Below are positions 42,624 through 52,116 of a stretch of 64,000 nt of DNA, in pieces. Position numbers and translations under genes: made by a program. Within the stretch, counting starts at the first letter, position 1. The number at the start of each line of letters is the position of its first letter. The stretch is from positions 615,459 to 679,458 of the forward strand of contig NZ_KE384021.1 of the NCBI RefSeq assembly GCF_000423465.1. The letters run 5' to 3'. The notes below the pieces were generated by a model, which did no database searches, had not been told where the DNA came from, and saw only the letters and a list, made by a program, of their open reading frames with translations. The DNA is from Propionicicella superfundia DSM 22317. GTDB lineage: Bacteria; Actinomycetota; Actinomycetes; Propionibacteriales; Propionibacteriaceae.

Positions 42624-45600
42624 ATGACGGTTGACCAAGTGAATGCCGCAATCAATCTGAGACTGGCCCTCATCGGACTGCCCGTGCCGAACGCGTCGGA
42701 CGACGCCGCCGAGTCTCTGGTCGCCCCGATCCTCGCTCGTCAGCGCGAGTTGGGCCGGCGCCTCGTGAACCGCCTGTGCCCGGTCGACCAGCGGGTGCAG
42801 GACTTCCTCGACTCCTACCTCGCCGACACCGAGGTGCAGCCCGAACTGCCGCCGTCCACGCTCATCCTCGACGAGGCGGGACTCGCCCGGGGGCTGTCAC
42901 TGCCCCGCGTGGGGGACGCGTTCTCCTCGCCGCTGTTGTCGTCCTACCGGCTGCTCAACGGCGTCCTGCACAACCCGGCCAACGACCGCCGGACGACCCA
43001 GGGCGTGTTCCACGTCGTCGAGGGCGGCTCGGACATTCCCGACGACAAGCTGGCCGTGCCGAAGCAGGCCTTCGCCCGACTGCTCGAGCGTGCGTTCGAG
43101 GCGCCCGCCGAGGCGACGCTGCTGCCTTACACCGCCAACGAGGATTCGCCCGCGCACGCGTACGTCTCGCTGCTGCTGCGGCCGCTGGTCGTGCCCGCGG
43201 TGCCGGGTGTGACGGGGGAGAAGCGGATGGAGATCCGCTTCATCGCCCCCGGCGGTCTCGTGTCCAACCTCGACTTCGTGGAGGGGATCTTCGGGAACGC
43301 CGGCGACCCCAACCTTCCCGAGAACGACGCCGCTCTCGCCCCGCAGGGGTGGACCGGCACGACCGGCATGGTGATCCTCGCGCCGCACCTGACCGCGGTG
43401 ACGAAGCGCGAGCTCGGCCTGCCGCACCGCGATCAGGCCACCGAGCGGCAGCGTCGCGACGGCATGTGCTGGACCGACGAGTCGGAGCGCTACAACGACG
43501 GCAAGGCGTTCAAGGTGTGCGCGCGGGACGCCCGTGGCGTCATCGTGACGATCATCGCCGACAACTACTACGGGTACTGCAAGAAAGAGGTCAAGACCCA
43601 GATCAGCTACTCGGCCAACCTCTTCGGCAACGTGGAGGAGGAGCACTCCGGCGGCGCCCAGGTCTACCCGAGCTACAACCTGGGCCAGATCTACACCGAC
43701 GACTCCGCCGGCTCGTCCTCCTCGCTGGCCGACGTCGTCGCGCGAGACCCGGAGCGGTTCCGGCTCCAGCCCGAGGGATATGCGCTCGACGTGAAGGAGC
43801 CGCAGGTCGTTCTCGTCCCGGCCAACTCGACCTACAGCCTTCGCGACCAGACGGTGAGCTGGAGGACGGCCGACGGGACCAAGCAGTCGATCCACATCCG
43901 GGCGCGGCGCGTGTACATCGGGCCGAACGGCTACCGGGTGCATCTGGCGCGCAACGAGACCGATCAGACCCAGTGGAGCCTGATCGGCACGGCCCCCCGC
44001 TCGACCCAGTGTCACAAGCCGGCGACGGTGTCGGGCGGCGGCAAGTCCGAGATCAGCAAGGCCATCTCGGCGGCGTTCATCATCGGCAACGTGTACAGCC
44101 CGGCCTACGAGTCCGACATGGCCGCCGTCGCCGAGATCCTCGAGCACGACTGCTCCGACCGGTTCGCCGACCCGGCGGCACAGACCGACAAGCGCCGCAT
44201 CCTGTCCGACAAGCGGAGCATCGGATCGGTCATCAAGCTCCTGACGCCGTCGGAGACCGACTACACGCCCGAGTACAACGCGTGGCTGAACAGCATCCCG
44301 CCGCACATCCTCGAACTGGTGTACGTCGTGAAGCGGTTCTACCGGCCCGAGTGGAAGGACGACTGGAAGAGCCACTTCTCCGTCGGCATCATGAACGGCC
44401 GGCTGGGGAACTTCCTGCGGCTGGACGGCGACAAGATCTCGGTCAACATGCTGCGTGTCGGCTTCGAGCCCGACGGCTCGTGGCGGTTGTTCGGTCTGCG
44501 GCACGATTTCAATCCGGCCGCCAAGGTGCAGACCGAGGACGACATCACCGCGAGCACCGTGGCGTGTCCGGGCGGCGACGGGCTGAGCCGCAAGTACGTC
44601 GAGAACTGCGAGGAGCTGCTGTTCCAGCGTCCCGACGACGCGGTGATCCGCGGCTATGACAAGCAGGCCGAGAGGGACGTCTCGTCGCCGGGGACGTTCC
44701 TGTCGAACTTCCAGCCGCTGACGCACGCCGACGCCCGCGAGATGGCCGACGACGCGGTCGCGTTCAGCGCGTTCAGCACGCCGATGCAGGATCTGATCCT
44801 GCAGGCGGCGGGGATGCCCGACGACGCGTCGCCCGAGTACTTCGTGTCGAGCGCCGACTCGCGTCTCGTCAACGGCAAGCGGTCGAAGAACCCGCGGTAC
44901 CTGCAGGTGCGACCCGACAGGGCGAATCCGTTCGAGACGGGGATCGCCGATCTGTGCGAGCACCTGTACCACGGGCTGCCCGTGGACGAGCCGCTGAAGC
45001 CGCCGGTCGACGTCGTGGCCGCCGGACGTCGCAACAACCCGCCCGACAAGGGTGTTCCTCCGCTGTGCTCGTACAACCCGCTGCACTACATGGAACTGCC
45101 GGAGCTCTTCATGGAGTTCATCAGCTCCATGACCGGCAAGTCGCCGTCGACGACGGGCGCCGGCTCCGAGGGAGCGATGACGAAGGGCCCGTTCAACGCG
45201 ATGCCGGCCATCGTCGACCTCAACGCGGCGCTGCTGTCGTTCATCCTCACCGGCTACGACGGATGGCTGTCGGCGGCCGGGTTCGTCGGACCGAACGTCC
45301 GCGTCGACCACGATGTCAGCCTGCTCGTCCCCGAGTTGTTCTCGCGGATGACCGACGAGGAGCGGTCGGCGACGAACCTCGTCGCCGAGGGCATGCTGGA
45401 GCCGGTGCCGGACTTCACCTACGAGGGCGAGACCTGCGCGGCGAGCCGCCTCGGATACCGCATGACGGCGGCGTTCGCGCGCAAGTACTTCGGACGCATC
45501 TTCCTCCACCCGCACGTGGTGTTCACGGAGGCGATGCTGAAGCCCGAACTGCAGGATCCGGCGCTGTACGCCGAAAGTGTGAAGACCATCGTCGAGACCC

Positions 45601-46001
45601 ACCAGCGGGTCGCGCGCGCGTACTTCGACGACGGCACGATCGACCTGGCCACCCCGCCGCTGCGGGCGTTGCTGGAGATCATGGCGAACGGTGAGACCGC
45701 CGACGGGCTCGGCCTGGCCGCCCCGGCCTTCCGCCGGCTGTTCGACCGCGACACGGTGCTGGCCGCCGACTGGTACCGGGAACGGCTGGATGCCAAGCAG
45801 GATCGCGATGCGCTGCTGCTGGAGGAGGGCATCGCGAGGATCCGGCAGTTCCTCGGCGTCCCCAGCAACGCCGAGGCGACCGAGCGGCTGCGCCTGCCCG
45901 AGCGGCTGGCCGCCGCCGAGGAGGAGCTCGCCCGGGTCCGTTCCGGGGGCTACCGCGCGTCGCTGATCGGGACGCTCGGCCTGCAGCCGTCGCTCAGGTA
46001 G
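42624..46001 (+). CDS. Probable PPi-dependent phosphoenolpyruvate carboxykinase
   Basis: Very long cytosolic protein (1125 residues) with no membrane segment. It carries a P-loop-like GGGKSE at 471-476 and highly patterned blocks such as NNPPDKGVPPLCSYNPLHYM and SMTGKSPSTTGAGSEGAMTK. Size and the glycine/lysine motif fit PPi-type PEPCK (PEP carboxytransphosphorylase), which in propionibacteria links PEP, CO2 and phosphate with oxaloacetate and PPi. I recall the family by its length and motifs, without an alignment, so this is a strong guess only. A hairpin terminates it; neighbours are central-carbon genes. Confidence 0.6.
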   Translation: MTVDQVNAAINLRLALIGLPVPNASDDAAESLVAPILARQRELGRRLVNRLCPVDQRVQDFLDSYLADTEVQPELPPSTLILDEAGLARGLSLPRVGDAFSSPLLSSYRLLNGVLHNPANDRRTTQGVFHVVEGGSDIPDDKLAVPKQAFARLLERAFEAPAEATLLPYTANEDSPAHAYVSLLLRPLVVPAVPGVTGEKRMEIRFIAPGGLVSNLDFVEGIFGNAGDPNLPENDAALAPQGWTGTTGMVILAPHLTAVTKRELGLPHRDQATERQRRDGMCWTDESERYNDGKAFKVCARDARGVIVTIIADNYYGYCKKEVKTQISYSANLFGNVEEEHSGGAQVYPSYNLGQIYTDDSAGSSSSLADVVARDPERFRLQPEGYALDVKEPQVVLVPANSTYSLRDQTVSWRTADGTKQSIHIRARRVYIGPNGYRVHLARNETDQTQWSLIGTAPRSTQCHKPATVSGGGKSEISKAISAAFIIGNVYSPAYESDMAAVAEILEHDCSDRFADPAAQTDKRRILSDKRSIGSVIKLLTPSETDYTPEYNAWLNSIPPHILELVYVVKRFYRPEWKDDWKSHFSVGIMNGRLGNFLRLDGDKISVNMLRVGFEPDGSWRLFGLRHDFNPAAKVQTEDDITASTVACPGGDGLSRKYVENCEELLFQRPDDAVIRGYDKQAERDVSSPGTFLSNFQPLTHADAREMADDAVAFSAFSTPMQDLILQAAGMPDDASPEYFVSSADSRLVNGKRSKNPRYLQVRPDRANPFETGIADLCEHLYHGLPVDEPLKPPVDVVAAGRRNNPPDKGVPPLCSYNPLHYMELPELFMEFISSMTGKSPSTTGAGSEGAMTKGPFNAMPAIVDLNAALLSFILTGYDGWLSAAGFVGPNVRVDHDVSLLVPELFSRMTDEERSATNLVAEGMLEPVPDFTYEGETCAASRLGYRMTAAFARKYFGRIFLHPHVVFTEAMLKPELQDPALYAESVKTIVETHQRVARAYFDDGTIDLATPPLRALLEIMANGETADGLGLAAPAFRRLFDRDTVLAADWYRERLDAKQDRDALLLEEGIARIRQFLGVPSNAEATERLRLPERLAAAEEELARVRSGGYRASLIGTLGLQPSLR

Positions 46002-46028
46002 GGTCCGCGACCGGAACGTCCGGCCACG

Positions 46029-46062
46029 GCGATCGCCCGTCCCACCCGGGGCGGGCGATCGC
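46029..46062 (+). terminator. Hairpin after the PEPCK-like gene
   Basis: GCGATCGCCCG (46029-46039) and CGGGCGATCGC (46052-46062) pair perfectly over 11 bases; the loop can extend the stem. No U-run. Confidence 0.65.
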
Positions 46063-46112
46063 GTCTGTGCGGGGCCGGCGCGCGGATGCCGGGTCGGCGA
46101 ACCGGCGTGCGG

Positions 46113-46118
46113 CATGAT
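46113..46118 (+). promoter_or_regulatory. -10 box, leaderless start of KDPG-aldolase-like gene
   Basis: CATGAT, seven bases, then GTG 46126. Confidence 0.4.
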
Positions 46119-46125
46119 GGGGGAT

Positions 46126-46821
46126 GTGTCCGCTCGCGTGCCGCTTCCCGGTGTCCTGCTCCGGTACGGAGTCATCGCGCCGCTCCCGGCCCTGGACGCC
46201 GCCGAGCTGTACGCGGCGTGCGAGATCCTGATCCAGGAGGACGTCCGCGTCTGGACGCTGCCGTGGCCGGCGACCGGTGTGCTGCGGGCATTGCGGGAGA
46301 TGTTCGACGGGCGTGCCATCGTCGGCGTGCGGGGCCGCGTCGCCCCCTCCGAGCTCGCCGCCGTGCGTGAGGCGGGGGGCGCCTTCGTCGCCCAGGCGCT
46401 GGCCAGGCCCGAGGTGATCGCCCGCGCCACCGATCTCGGGCTCCCGACGCTCGCCGGGGCGCTGACTCCCGCCGAGGTCGAGCGGGCGGCGGGGCTCGAC
46501 GCGAGCGCGGTCCAGCTCGTCCCGGCCGACCATCTCGATCCCGACTACGCAGACCTCTTAGGAAACGAGGTGCCCGGCGTGCCGCTCGTGGTCACCGGGA
46601 GGGTCGATTCCGCCGCCGCCGGGCGGTGGTTCGAGCGGGGAGCCGTGGCCGTCTGCCCGACCTCGCAGTTGATCGGGAACGCCTTGTCGGGTGGCGTTCT
46701 CATGGGATTGCGCGTGCGGAGCCGGGATTACTCGGCCGCGTTCGCGAGGGTCCGCTCCACCGCGCGGGATGGCGAGGGTTTGCGGGTGGTCGATTCTGAA
46801 GATAAGCTGAGAAACAGTTAA
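46126..46821 (+). CDS. KDPG/KHG aldolase-fold protein, probably catalytically inactive
   Basis: 231 residues, cytosolic, TIM-barrel pattern of 2-keto-3-deoxy-6-phosphogluconate aldolase: RYGVIAPLPALDAAELYAACEILIQED opens like the family (shown in two parts, residues ~12-38). The catalytic Glu of the second strand (normally VEVTLRTP) is Thr in VWTLPWPA, and the Schiff-base Lys (normally KLFPA) is Gln in VQLVPAD. So aldolase chemistry is unlikely. GTG 46126 is taken from the -10 box; two ATGs lie just upstream in frame. Role unknown. Confidence 0.55.
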   Translation: MSARVPLPGVLLRYGVIAPLPALDAAELYAACEILIQEDVRVWTLPWPATGVLRALREMFDGRAIVGVRGRVAPSELAAVREAGGAFVAQALARPEVIARATDLGLPTLAGALTPAEVERAAGLDASAVQLVPADHLDPDYADLLGNEVPGVPLVVTGRVDSAAAGRWFERGAVAVCPTSQLIGNALSGGVLMGLRVRSRDYSAAFARVRSTARDGEGLRVVDSEDKLRNS

Positions 46822-46846
46822 GCCGATGCCGCACTGGAAGGCCACT

Positions 46847-47785
46847 ATGTCGCAACCTCGCCGGGCTCTGCTCGCCGACTCGGGCATTGCCGAGGACGCC
46901 ATCGCCTCTCCGCGCAGGTCGGCCTCGCCCCGCCTCGCCGGCAAGCTCGCACTGCCGACCGGTATCGCCGCACCTCTGGCCGCCGTCCTGGCCGTCTCCA
47001 TGATCACGACCGCGGCGGGAGCGCCCGCCCAGACGACTGCCACCACGACGACCGAGTCCGCGGCCGAGGTCGCCGCCCGTGTCGCGGCGCGCGGGACGTA
47101 CACGCAGACCTCCTCGGTGACGGTGGCCCAGGAGAAGCAGATCACCCGCGACCAGACGCGTCCCACGCTCTCGAACGTTCTCACCGAGGTGGCGCTGAAG
47201 GCGGCCGGCACCCGATACACCACGACCGACCTCACCGTGCGGCAGACCCCGGCGAAGGACGCCAAGGCTCTCGGCACTCTGAGCACCGGCACCGGGATCA
47301 AGATCACCGACGCGACGTTCGGCGCGTACCGTCAGGTCATCTACAACGGGAAGGCCGGCTGGGTGCTCAACGCGAAGCTGACCTCCAAGAAGCCCTCGGG
47401 GGCGTCGGGGTCGGTGACCTCGGCCGAGTGCCGGCTCGGCTCGGCGGTCGAGAGCGGTCTGAAGGCCAACACGATCAAGATCTACCGCTCCCTGTGTGCG
47501 AACTTCCCGAAGATCACGTCCTACGGCGGAGTCCGGGCGGATTCCCTCCCGTACCACCCGAGCGGCCGCGCCCTCGACGCGATGCTGCCCTCGGTCAGCG
47601 ACTCCGCGCTCGGCTGGCAGATGGCCGAGTTCCTCGTCGCCCACGCGTCGGAGTTCAACATCGACCACATCATCTTCCGGCAGCAGCTCTGGGTGCCCGG
47701 TCAGGGATGGTCGGCGATGGAGGACCGCGGCAGCACGACCGCGAACCACTACGACCACGTCCACGTCGCGGTCGCGAGCAACTGA
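46847..47785 (+). CDS. Secreted SH3b-domain protein with ARB_07466-like C-terminal domain
   Basis: 312 residues. A long N-terminal region precedes a hydrophobic segment (~38-60), so it is exported or membrane-anchored. An SH3b domain (~123-178, TDLTVRQTPAKD...GWVLNAKL) is followed by a C-terminal domain (~195-312) with SGRALDAM, HIIFRQQLWVPGQGW and HYDHVHV, as in many actinobacterial cell-wall proteins. His and Asp positions resemble metal-dependent hydrolases, though activity is not shown. ATG 46847 follows GGAAGG. Confidence 0.75.
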   Translation: MSQPRRALLADSGIAEDAIASPRRSASPRLAGKLALPTGIAAPLAAVLAVSMITTAAGAPAQTTATTTTESAAEVAARVAARGTYTQTSSVTVAQEKQITRDQTRPTLSNVLTEVALKAAGTRYTTTDLTVRQTPAKDAKALGTLSTGTGIKITDATFGAYRQVIYNGKAGWVLNAKLTSKKPSGASGSVTSAECRLGSAVESGLKANTIKIYRSLCANFPKITSYGGVRADSLPYHPSGRALDAMLPSVSDSALGWQMAEFLVAHASEFNIDHIIFRQQLWVPGQGWSAMEDRGSTTANHYDHVHVAVASN

Positions 47786-47820
47786 GCCGCTAACGTCGTG
47801 GTCGTGGAAGAGGCGACGAC

Positions 47821-48302
47821 GTGTGGCTCCAAGTCGACTACGACTCAGCGTTGACGCCGTTCAACGATCGGTTCGGGTTCGTTGCCAACTACTACGAGCG
47901 CGATCGTCCGGCGATCCAGCTCCCGCCTGGCTCTCTCGTCATCGACCTGAGTCCAGTGTTCGAGCAGAACGGCCCGCGGTTCGCTGCCGGGGAGGCGGCC
48001 ATCAACGCCGCTGCCCTGCGTGCCTTCGTCTGGCTCGCCGAAGACGAGGATCTCGTTGCCCTCGACTGGCAACATCCGCCTACCGCCACTCGCCAGGACG
48101 CCAGGCACTCCCCGACGGCAGCGCAGCCATCCCTGTCTTCCCCGACGGCGATTACCACGCGCACATGACGCCCGACCTCCGCTGGGGCTCGTTCGGCCAC
48201 CCGTGGCAACAGACACTCACCATCTGGGGCGACGAGCTCGTCGCCACTCTGGGTGCCGAGTTGCTCACCTGGCTACCCAAACACCGCCAGAGCGTCGTCT
48301 GA
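47821..48302 (+). pseudogene. DUF2716-like gene, frameshifted
   Basis: Reading from GTG 47821 (after GGAAGAGG) gives a DUF2716-like N-terminus up to LVALDWQHP. The family continues in another frame as AYRHSPGRQALPDG, then VFPDGDYHAHMTPDL and GSFGHPWQQTLTIWG, to TGA at 48302. One missing base near 48076-48078 explains the switch. In the first frame the protein ends at 48168 with unrelated sequence. Either a recent mutation or a sequencing error. Function of the family is unknown. Confidence 0.65.
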
Positions 48303-48303
48303 T

Positions 48304-49116
48304 TTACCGACCCGGTGCTTCAGTCGGACGCCACTTCCGCCTAGGAGGAATCCAGTCGATCGCATCGGATGCGGAGACGTCTGGCAGCACCACAACGGAC
48401 TCGTCGTAGAGGTGCCATTCGCCGCGGGAGTAGGACTCGGCTGCGAGCAGCAGCGAAGACGACGCGTCGCCGTGAAGTAGGACCTCGGTGACCAACCCGG
48501 GCGCGGAGCCGCCTTCAACCAAAGTGTCGAGCACGACCTCGACCTTGTTGATACGGCCCGCGACCAACGGGACATCCTGGCGTGAGCGAAGCGAGCCCTC
48601 GTCGGACCCGGGCAACTGCAGGTCGACGGTCGGGAGGAAGCTGAGCCCGAATACCGCATCGTCCTGATAGACGGTGATCAAGGAGTCGCGATCGGTGCCC
48701 CTGGCCCGGAGCCACGCGAAGGGCGTGCGGCCGTCGGTTGGCATCGCCCAGGCGAGTGCAACGTCGTCACTACGGGACTCGAGTGCCCACTCCTCGCCCT
48801 CCCAGCCGACGACCTCGCACGAGGCCAGCAGCAGCGCTGCCGAGATGTTCTTCGTGATCCACCCGACGTTGTCCGGAAGACCCGCAGCCGCCAACAGATC
48901 GGCGACCGCCTCTCGGGTCATCGCTTCAAGTTCGTCCAGCGGCGGCAAGGCCCCTTCTCCGCGCGCCGCGGAGAACACCGGAAAGTCGCCACCGTCCTCG
49001 CGGAACACTGCCCAGACGTCTCGCTGCTGGAAGTCGGTGAACTCCCAGCCGATGCCATCCCGCGTGCTCACGTCGCTGGCAACGGTCGCCATCCAACGAG
49101 AGCGCCAATCAGTCAT
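48304..49116 (-). CDS. Unknown soluble protein
   Basis: 270 residues, acidic, no signal or membrane segment. Trp-rich blocks (WRSRWMATVAS, WEFTDFQQRDVWAVF, VGWEGEEWALE) and a beta-rich middle. No family recognised. Its ATG lies within the last eight bases of the upstream gene, so the two form an operon. Convergent with the DUF2716 gene one base away. Confidence 0.6.
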   Translation of the reverse strand: MTDWRSRWMATVASDVSTRDGIGWEFTDFQQRDVWAVFREDGGDFPVFSAARGEGALPPLDELEAMTREAVADLLAAAGLPDNVGWITKNISAALLLASCEVVGWEGEEWALESRSDDVALAWAMPTDGRTPFAWLRARGTDRDSLITVYQDDAVFGLSFLPTVDLQLPGSDEGSLRSRQDVPLVAGRINKVEVVLDTLVEGGSAPGLVTEVLLHGDASSSLLLAAESYSRGEWHLYDESVVVLPDVSASDAIDWIPPRRKWRPTEAPGR

Positions 49117-49567
49117 GGCTCGAAAGGGCGGGCTCGATGCCGAACTTCTCGACGACGAACCGCCAGAACAAGCGGACGGACTCGGTCACTGGCCGATCAA
49201 TCGAGTCGTCGTGGCCGGTCAACGACTGGTGCTCGATCCGTACGCGGTCATTCGGCGGCGGCCTGAGCCCCGCCAACGTTCGCACTGCAATGACATCAAA
49301 CGGAGGCTCGTCGGCAGGCTGCGCGGCGACGATCAAGTCGAAGTGCGACGTCGCCGAGCCGAGTTCGTCGGCGCGACCCGAAGTGATGATGCTCCTCACG
49401 ATGTCGACCATGTGCTGGAGAGGAACGCCGCGCGCTACCGCGGCTTCGTACTCATCCAGTCGCTCTTCCCAGCGACCAGGCGGTATCGGCGTCCGCCAAC
49501 CTCTGCCCAGCGACATGGTCTCAGCGTAGTTGGCCGCGGTCGCCCAGCTTCTTGGCATGGCATTCAC
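49109..49567 (-). CDS. Unknown small protein
   Basis: Up to 152 residues; the true start may be the second or third Met (MPRSW, MSLGRGW), as no ribosome site is clear. Ends FVVEKFGIEPALSSHD, overlapping the next gene by eight bases. Charged and helical in outline, no family recognised. The pair of unknown genes next to a DUF2716 gene resembles an orphan-immunity cluster (inference). Confidence 0.5.
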   Translation of the reverse strand: MNAMPRSWATAANYAETMSLGRGWRTPIPPGRWEERLDEYEAAVARGVPLQHMVDIVRSIITSGRADELGSATSHFDLIVAAQPADEPPFDVIAVRTLAGLRPPPNDRVRIEHQSLTGHDDSIDRPVTESVRLFWRFVVEKFGIEPALSSHD

Positions 49568-49668
49568 GCAGTTCGGATATCAACGGTCGCCGGTATGAGC
49601 CCGGGCCGCACCCGGTCCCGCCCTGGTAGGGCCACGAACCGACGGGTCCACGACGGGGCCTCGTCCAC

Positions 49669-49674
49669 TAGTGT
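49669..49674 (+). promoter_or_regulatory. -10 box, leaderless start of pgi
   Basis: TAGTGT, six bases, then ATG 49681. No Shine-Dalgarno sequence. Confidence 0.5.
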
Positions 49675-49680
49675 GGCGCT

Positions 49681-51357
49681 ATGACAGCTCCCGTTGACGC
49701 GACGGCCACCCCCGCGTGGGCTAGGCTCGCGAGCCTTCATTCCGCGTTCGTCCCCGATCTGCGGGGCGCGTTCGCGGCCGATCCGGATCGCGCTCGGCGA
49801 TTCAGCTACGCCGTGGGCGACCTGCATGTGGACCTCTCCAAGAACCTCGTCGACGACGAGGTTCTGGCAGCGCTCGTGGAACTCGCCGAACAGGTCGGTC
49901 TTCCGGCGCGGCGCGACGCCATGTACGCCGGCGAGCACATCAACGTCACCGAGGACCGTGCGGTGCTGCACACCGCGCTGCGACGCCCCGCGACGGACTC
50001 GCTGGTCGTCGACGGCGTGGACGTCGTGCCGCAGGTGCACGAGGTGTTGTCCAAGGTATACGCGTTCGCCGACAAGGTGCGTGACGGCGAGTGGGTCGGC
50101 GTCACCGGCAAGCCGATCGCGACCGTGGTCAACATCGGCATCGGAGGCTCCGACCTGGGGCCGGTCATGGTCTACGAGGCGTTGAAGCCCTACGTCCGCG
50201 ACGGTCTGGAGTGCCGGTTCGTCTCCAACATCGATCCCGCCGACGTCGCGGAGAAGACGGCCGGCCTCGACCCCGAGACGACGCTGTTCATCGTGGCGTC
50301 CAAGACCTTCACCACCCTGGAGACGCTCACGAACGCGCGACTCGCCCGCGAGTGGCTGTGGAACGGGCTTCTCGCCGCCGGCGCGATCGCCGACACAGAG
50401 GACGCCCGGACCGCCGCGGTCGCCAAGCACTTCGTGGCCGTGTCGACCGCCCTCGACCGCGTCGCCGATTTCGGCATCGACCCGGCCAACGCGTTCGGTT
50501 TCTGGAACTGGGTCGGCGGGCGCTACTCGGTGGACTCCGCCGTGGGCACGGCCGTCGCCGTCGCGATCGGCAAGGAGAGCTTCGCCGACCTCCTCGCGGG
50601 GTTCCATGCCGTCGACCGTCACTTCGCCGAGGCGCCGCTGGCCGAGAACGTCCCCGCGCTCATGGGGCTGCTGAACGTCTGGTACGTGAACTTCTTCGGG
50701 GCCGCCAGCCATGCCGTCCTGCCGTATGCCCAGTACCTGCACCGGTTCGCGGCCTACCTGCAGCAGCTCACCATGGAGTCCAACGGCAAGGGCGTCCGTT
50801 CCGACGGCAGCCCGGTGACCAGCGGCACCGGGGAGATCTTCTGGGGTGAGCCGGGCACCAACGGCCAGCACGCGTTCTACCAGCTCATCCATCAAGGGAC
50901 GCTGCTCATCCCGGCCGACTTCATCGCCGTCGCCAACCCGGCGCATGCGCTCACCGACGGCGACAAGGACGTCCATGAGCTGTTCCTGGCGAACTTCTTC
51001 GCCCAGACGGCGGCGCTGGCCTTCGGCAAGACCGCCGACGAGGTGCGTGCCGAGGGCACGGCGGAGGCGATCGTCCCGGCGCGGGTGTTCCCGGGCAACC
51101 GGCCGACGACCTCCATCATGGCGCCGGCGCTCACGCCGTCGGTGGTCGGGCAGCTCATCGCGCTGTACGAGCACATCACCTTCGTCCAGGGCGTCGTGTG
51201 GGGCATCGACAGCTTCGACCAATGGGGCGTCGAACTCGGCAAGCAGCTCGCCTTGCAGATCTACCCCGCCGTGGCGGGGGACGCCGGCGCGCTTGCGGCG
51301 CAGGACGCGTCCACGCAGGCGCTGGTGACCTACTACCGGGAGCGCCGCCGGCGCTGA
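49681..51357 (+). CDS. pgi: Glucose-6-phosphate isomerase
   Basis: Interconverts glucose 6-phosphate and fructose 6-phosphate, cytosolic, 558 residues. Signatures: [26 protein letters not shown], the active-site block [26 protein letters not shown] with its catalytic His, and the C-terminal [13 protein letters not shown] with the catalytic Lys. Full length for the family. Confidence 0.97.
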   Translation: MTAPVDATATPAWARLASLHSAFVPDLRGAFAADPDRARRFSYAVGDLHVDLSKNLVDDEVLAALVELAEQVGLPARRDAMYAGEHINVTEDRAVLHTALRRPATDSLVVDGVDVVPQVHEVLSKVYAFADKVRDGEWVGVTGKPIATVVNIGIGGSDLGPVMVYEALKPYVRDGLECRFVSNIDPADVAEKTAGLDPETTLFIVASKTFTTLETLTNARLAREWLWNGLLAAGAIADTEDARTAAVAKHFVAVSTALDRVADFGIDPANAFGFWNWVGGRYSVDSAVGTAVAVAIGKESFADLLAGFHAVDRHFAEAPLAENVPALMGLLNVWYVNFFGAASHAVLPYAQYLHRFAAYLQQLTMESNGKGVRSDGSPVTSGTGEIFWGEPGTNGQHAFYQLIHQGTLLIPADFIAVANPAHALTDGDKDVHELFLANFFAQTAALAFGKTADEVRAEGTAEAIVPARVFPGNRPTTSIMAPALTPSVVGQLIALYEHITFVQGVVWGIDSFDQWGVELGKQLALQIYPAVAGDAGALAAQDASTQALVTYYRERRRR

Positions 51358-51408
51358 GCCCCGCGGGCTGCCCGGGCGTCGCTGCCGCACCGGGCAGCCG
51401 GCGGCAGG

Positions 51409-51414
51409 TACCCT
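51409..51414 (+). promoter_or_regulatory. -10 box, leaderless start of DUF218 gene
   Basis: TACCCT, seven bases, then ATG 51422. Confidence 0.45.
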
Positions 51415-51421
51415 CGGCACC

Positions 51422-52099
51422 ATGGCGCGTTCGAGCACCGGTGGTGTCGTGAAGGGCATCCTCGTCACGCTGTTCACCGTGCTCGCGTTGGTGCTCAGCG
51501 CGGGCCTCGTCGCCAAGGTCTACGTGGACTCGACCGCCGGAGGTCACCTGTACTCCGACGCGGCATCGGTGCCGGAGACCCCCGTGGCCCTGGTGCTCGG
51601 GGCCGCCGTGAATGCCGACGGGAGCCCCTCGGCGTTCCTGAAGGCGCGCCTCGACCTCGCACACGAGCTGTACGCGGCCGGCAAGGTCACGGTCATCCTC
51701 GTGTCGGGGGACAACGGGACATCGCACTACAACGAGCCCGACATCATGCGGACGTACCTCATCGCCGCCGGTGTTCCGGCCAAGCGGATCGTCGCGGACT
51801 ACGCGGGCTTCGACACGTACGACTCCTGCGTGCGGGCGAAGCGGATCTTCGGCGTCGACCGGCTCACGGTCGTGACACAGAGCTACCACCTGATGCGCGC
51901 GGTCGCGACCTGCCGTGCGGTCGGAGTGGACGCCGAGGGCGTCGGGGACGACTCGGTGAGCGTGTACTCGCAGGAGTGGACGCTGGGCCAGGCACGCGAA
52001 CTGCTCGCGAACTACAAGATGGCCTACGACATCCTCACCGATCGCCAGCCGGTGCTCGGCGCCCGCGAGACGTCCGTCGACGAGGCGCTGAAGGGCTGA
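51422..52099 (+). CDS. DUF218 membrane protein (SanA/YdcF-like)
   Basis: 225 residues with one N-terminal membrane segment (~10-32); the rest is likely external. The DUF218 core shows VALVLGAAVNADGSPSAFLKARLD, ILVSGDNG, DYAGFDTYDSCVRAK and the basic VVTQSYHLMRA motif. Homologs act in envelope maintenance or vancomycin tolerance at high temperature; role here is unproven. Confidence 0.88.
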   Translation: MARSSTGGVVKGILVTLFTVLALVLSAGLVAKVYVDSTAGGHLYSDAASVPETPVALVLGAAVNADGSPSAFLKARLDLAHELYAAGKVTVILVSGDNGTSHYNEPDIMRTYLIAAGVPAKRIVADYAGFDTYDSCVRAKRIFGVDRLTVVTQSYHLMRAVATCRAVGVDAEGVGDDSVSVYSQEWTLGQARELLANYKMAYDILTDRQPVLGARETSVDEALKG

Positions 52100-52116
52100 G
52101 TCCTCGTGCGCCGCGT

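Noticed and set aside
42897-46430. Very long open frame antisense to the PEPCK-like gene
   Set aside because: Its composition is that of a GC-rich antisense frame (His/Arg/Val-rich, no domains). It mirrors third-position GC bias of the real gene.
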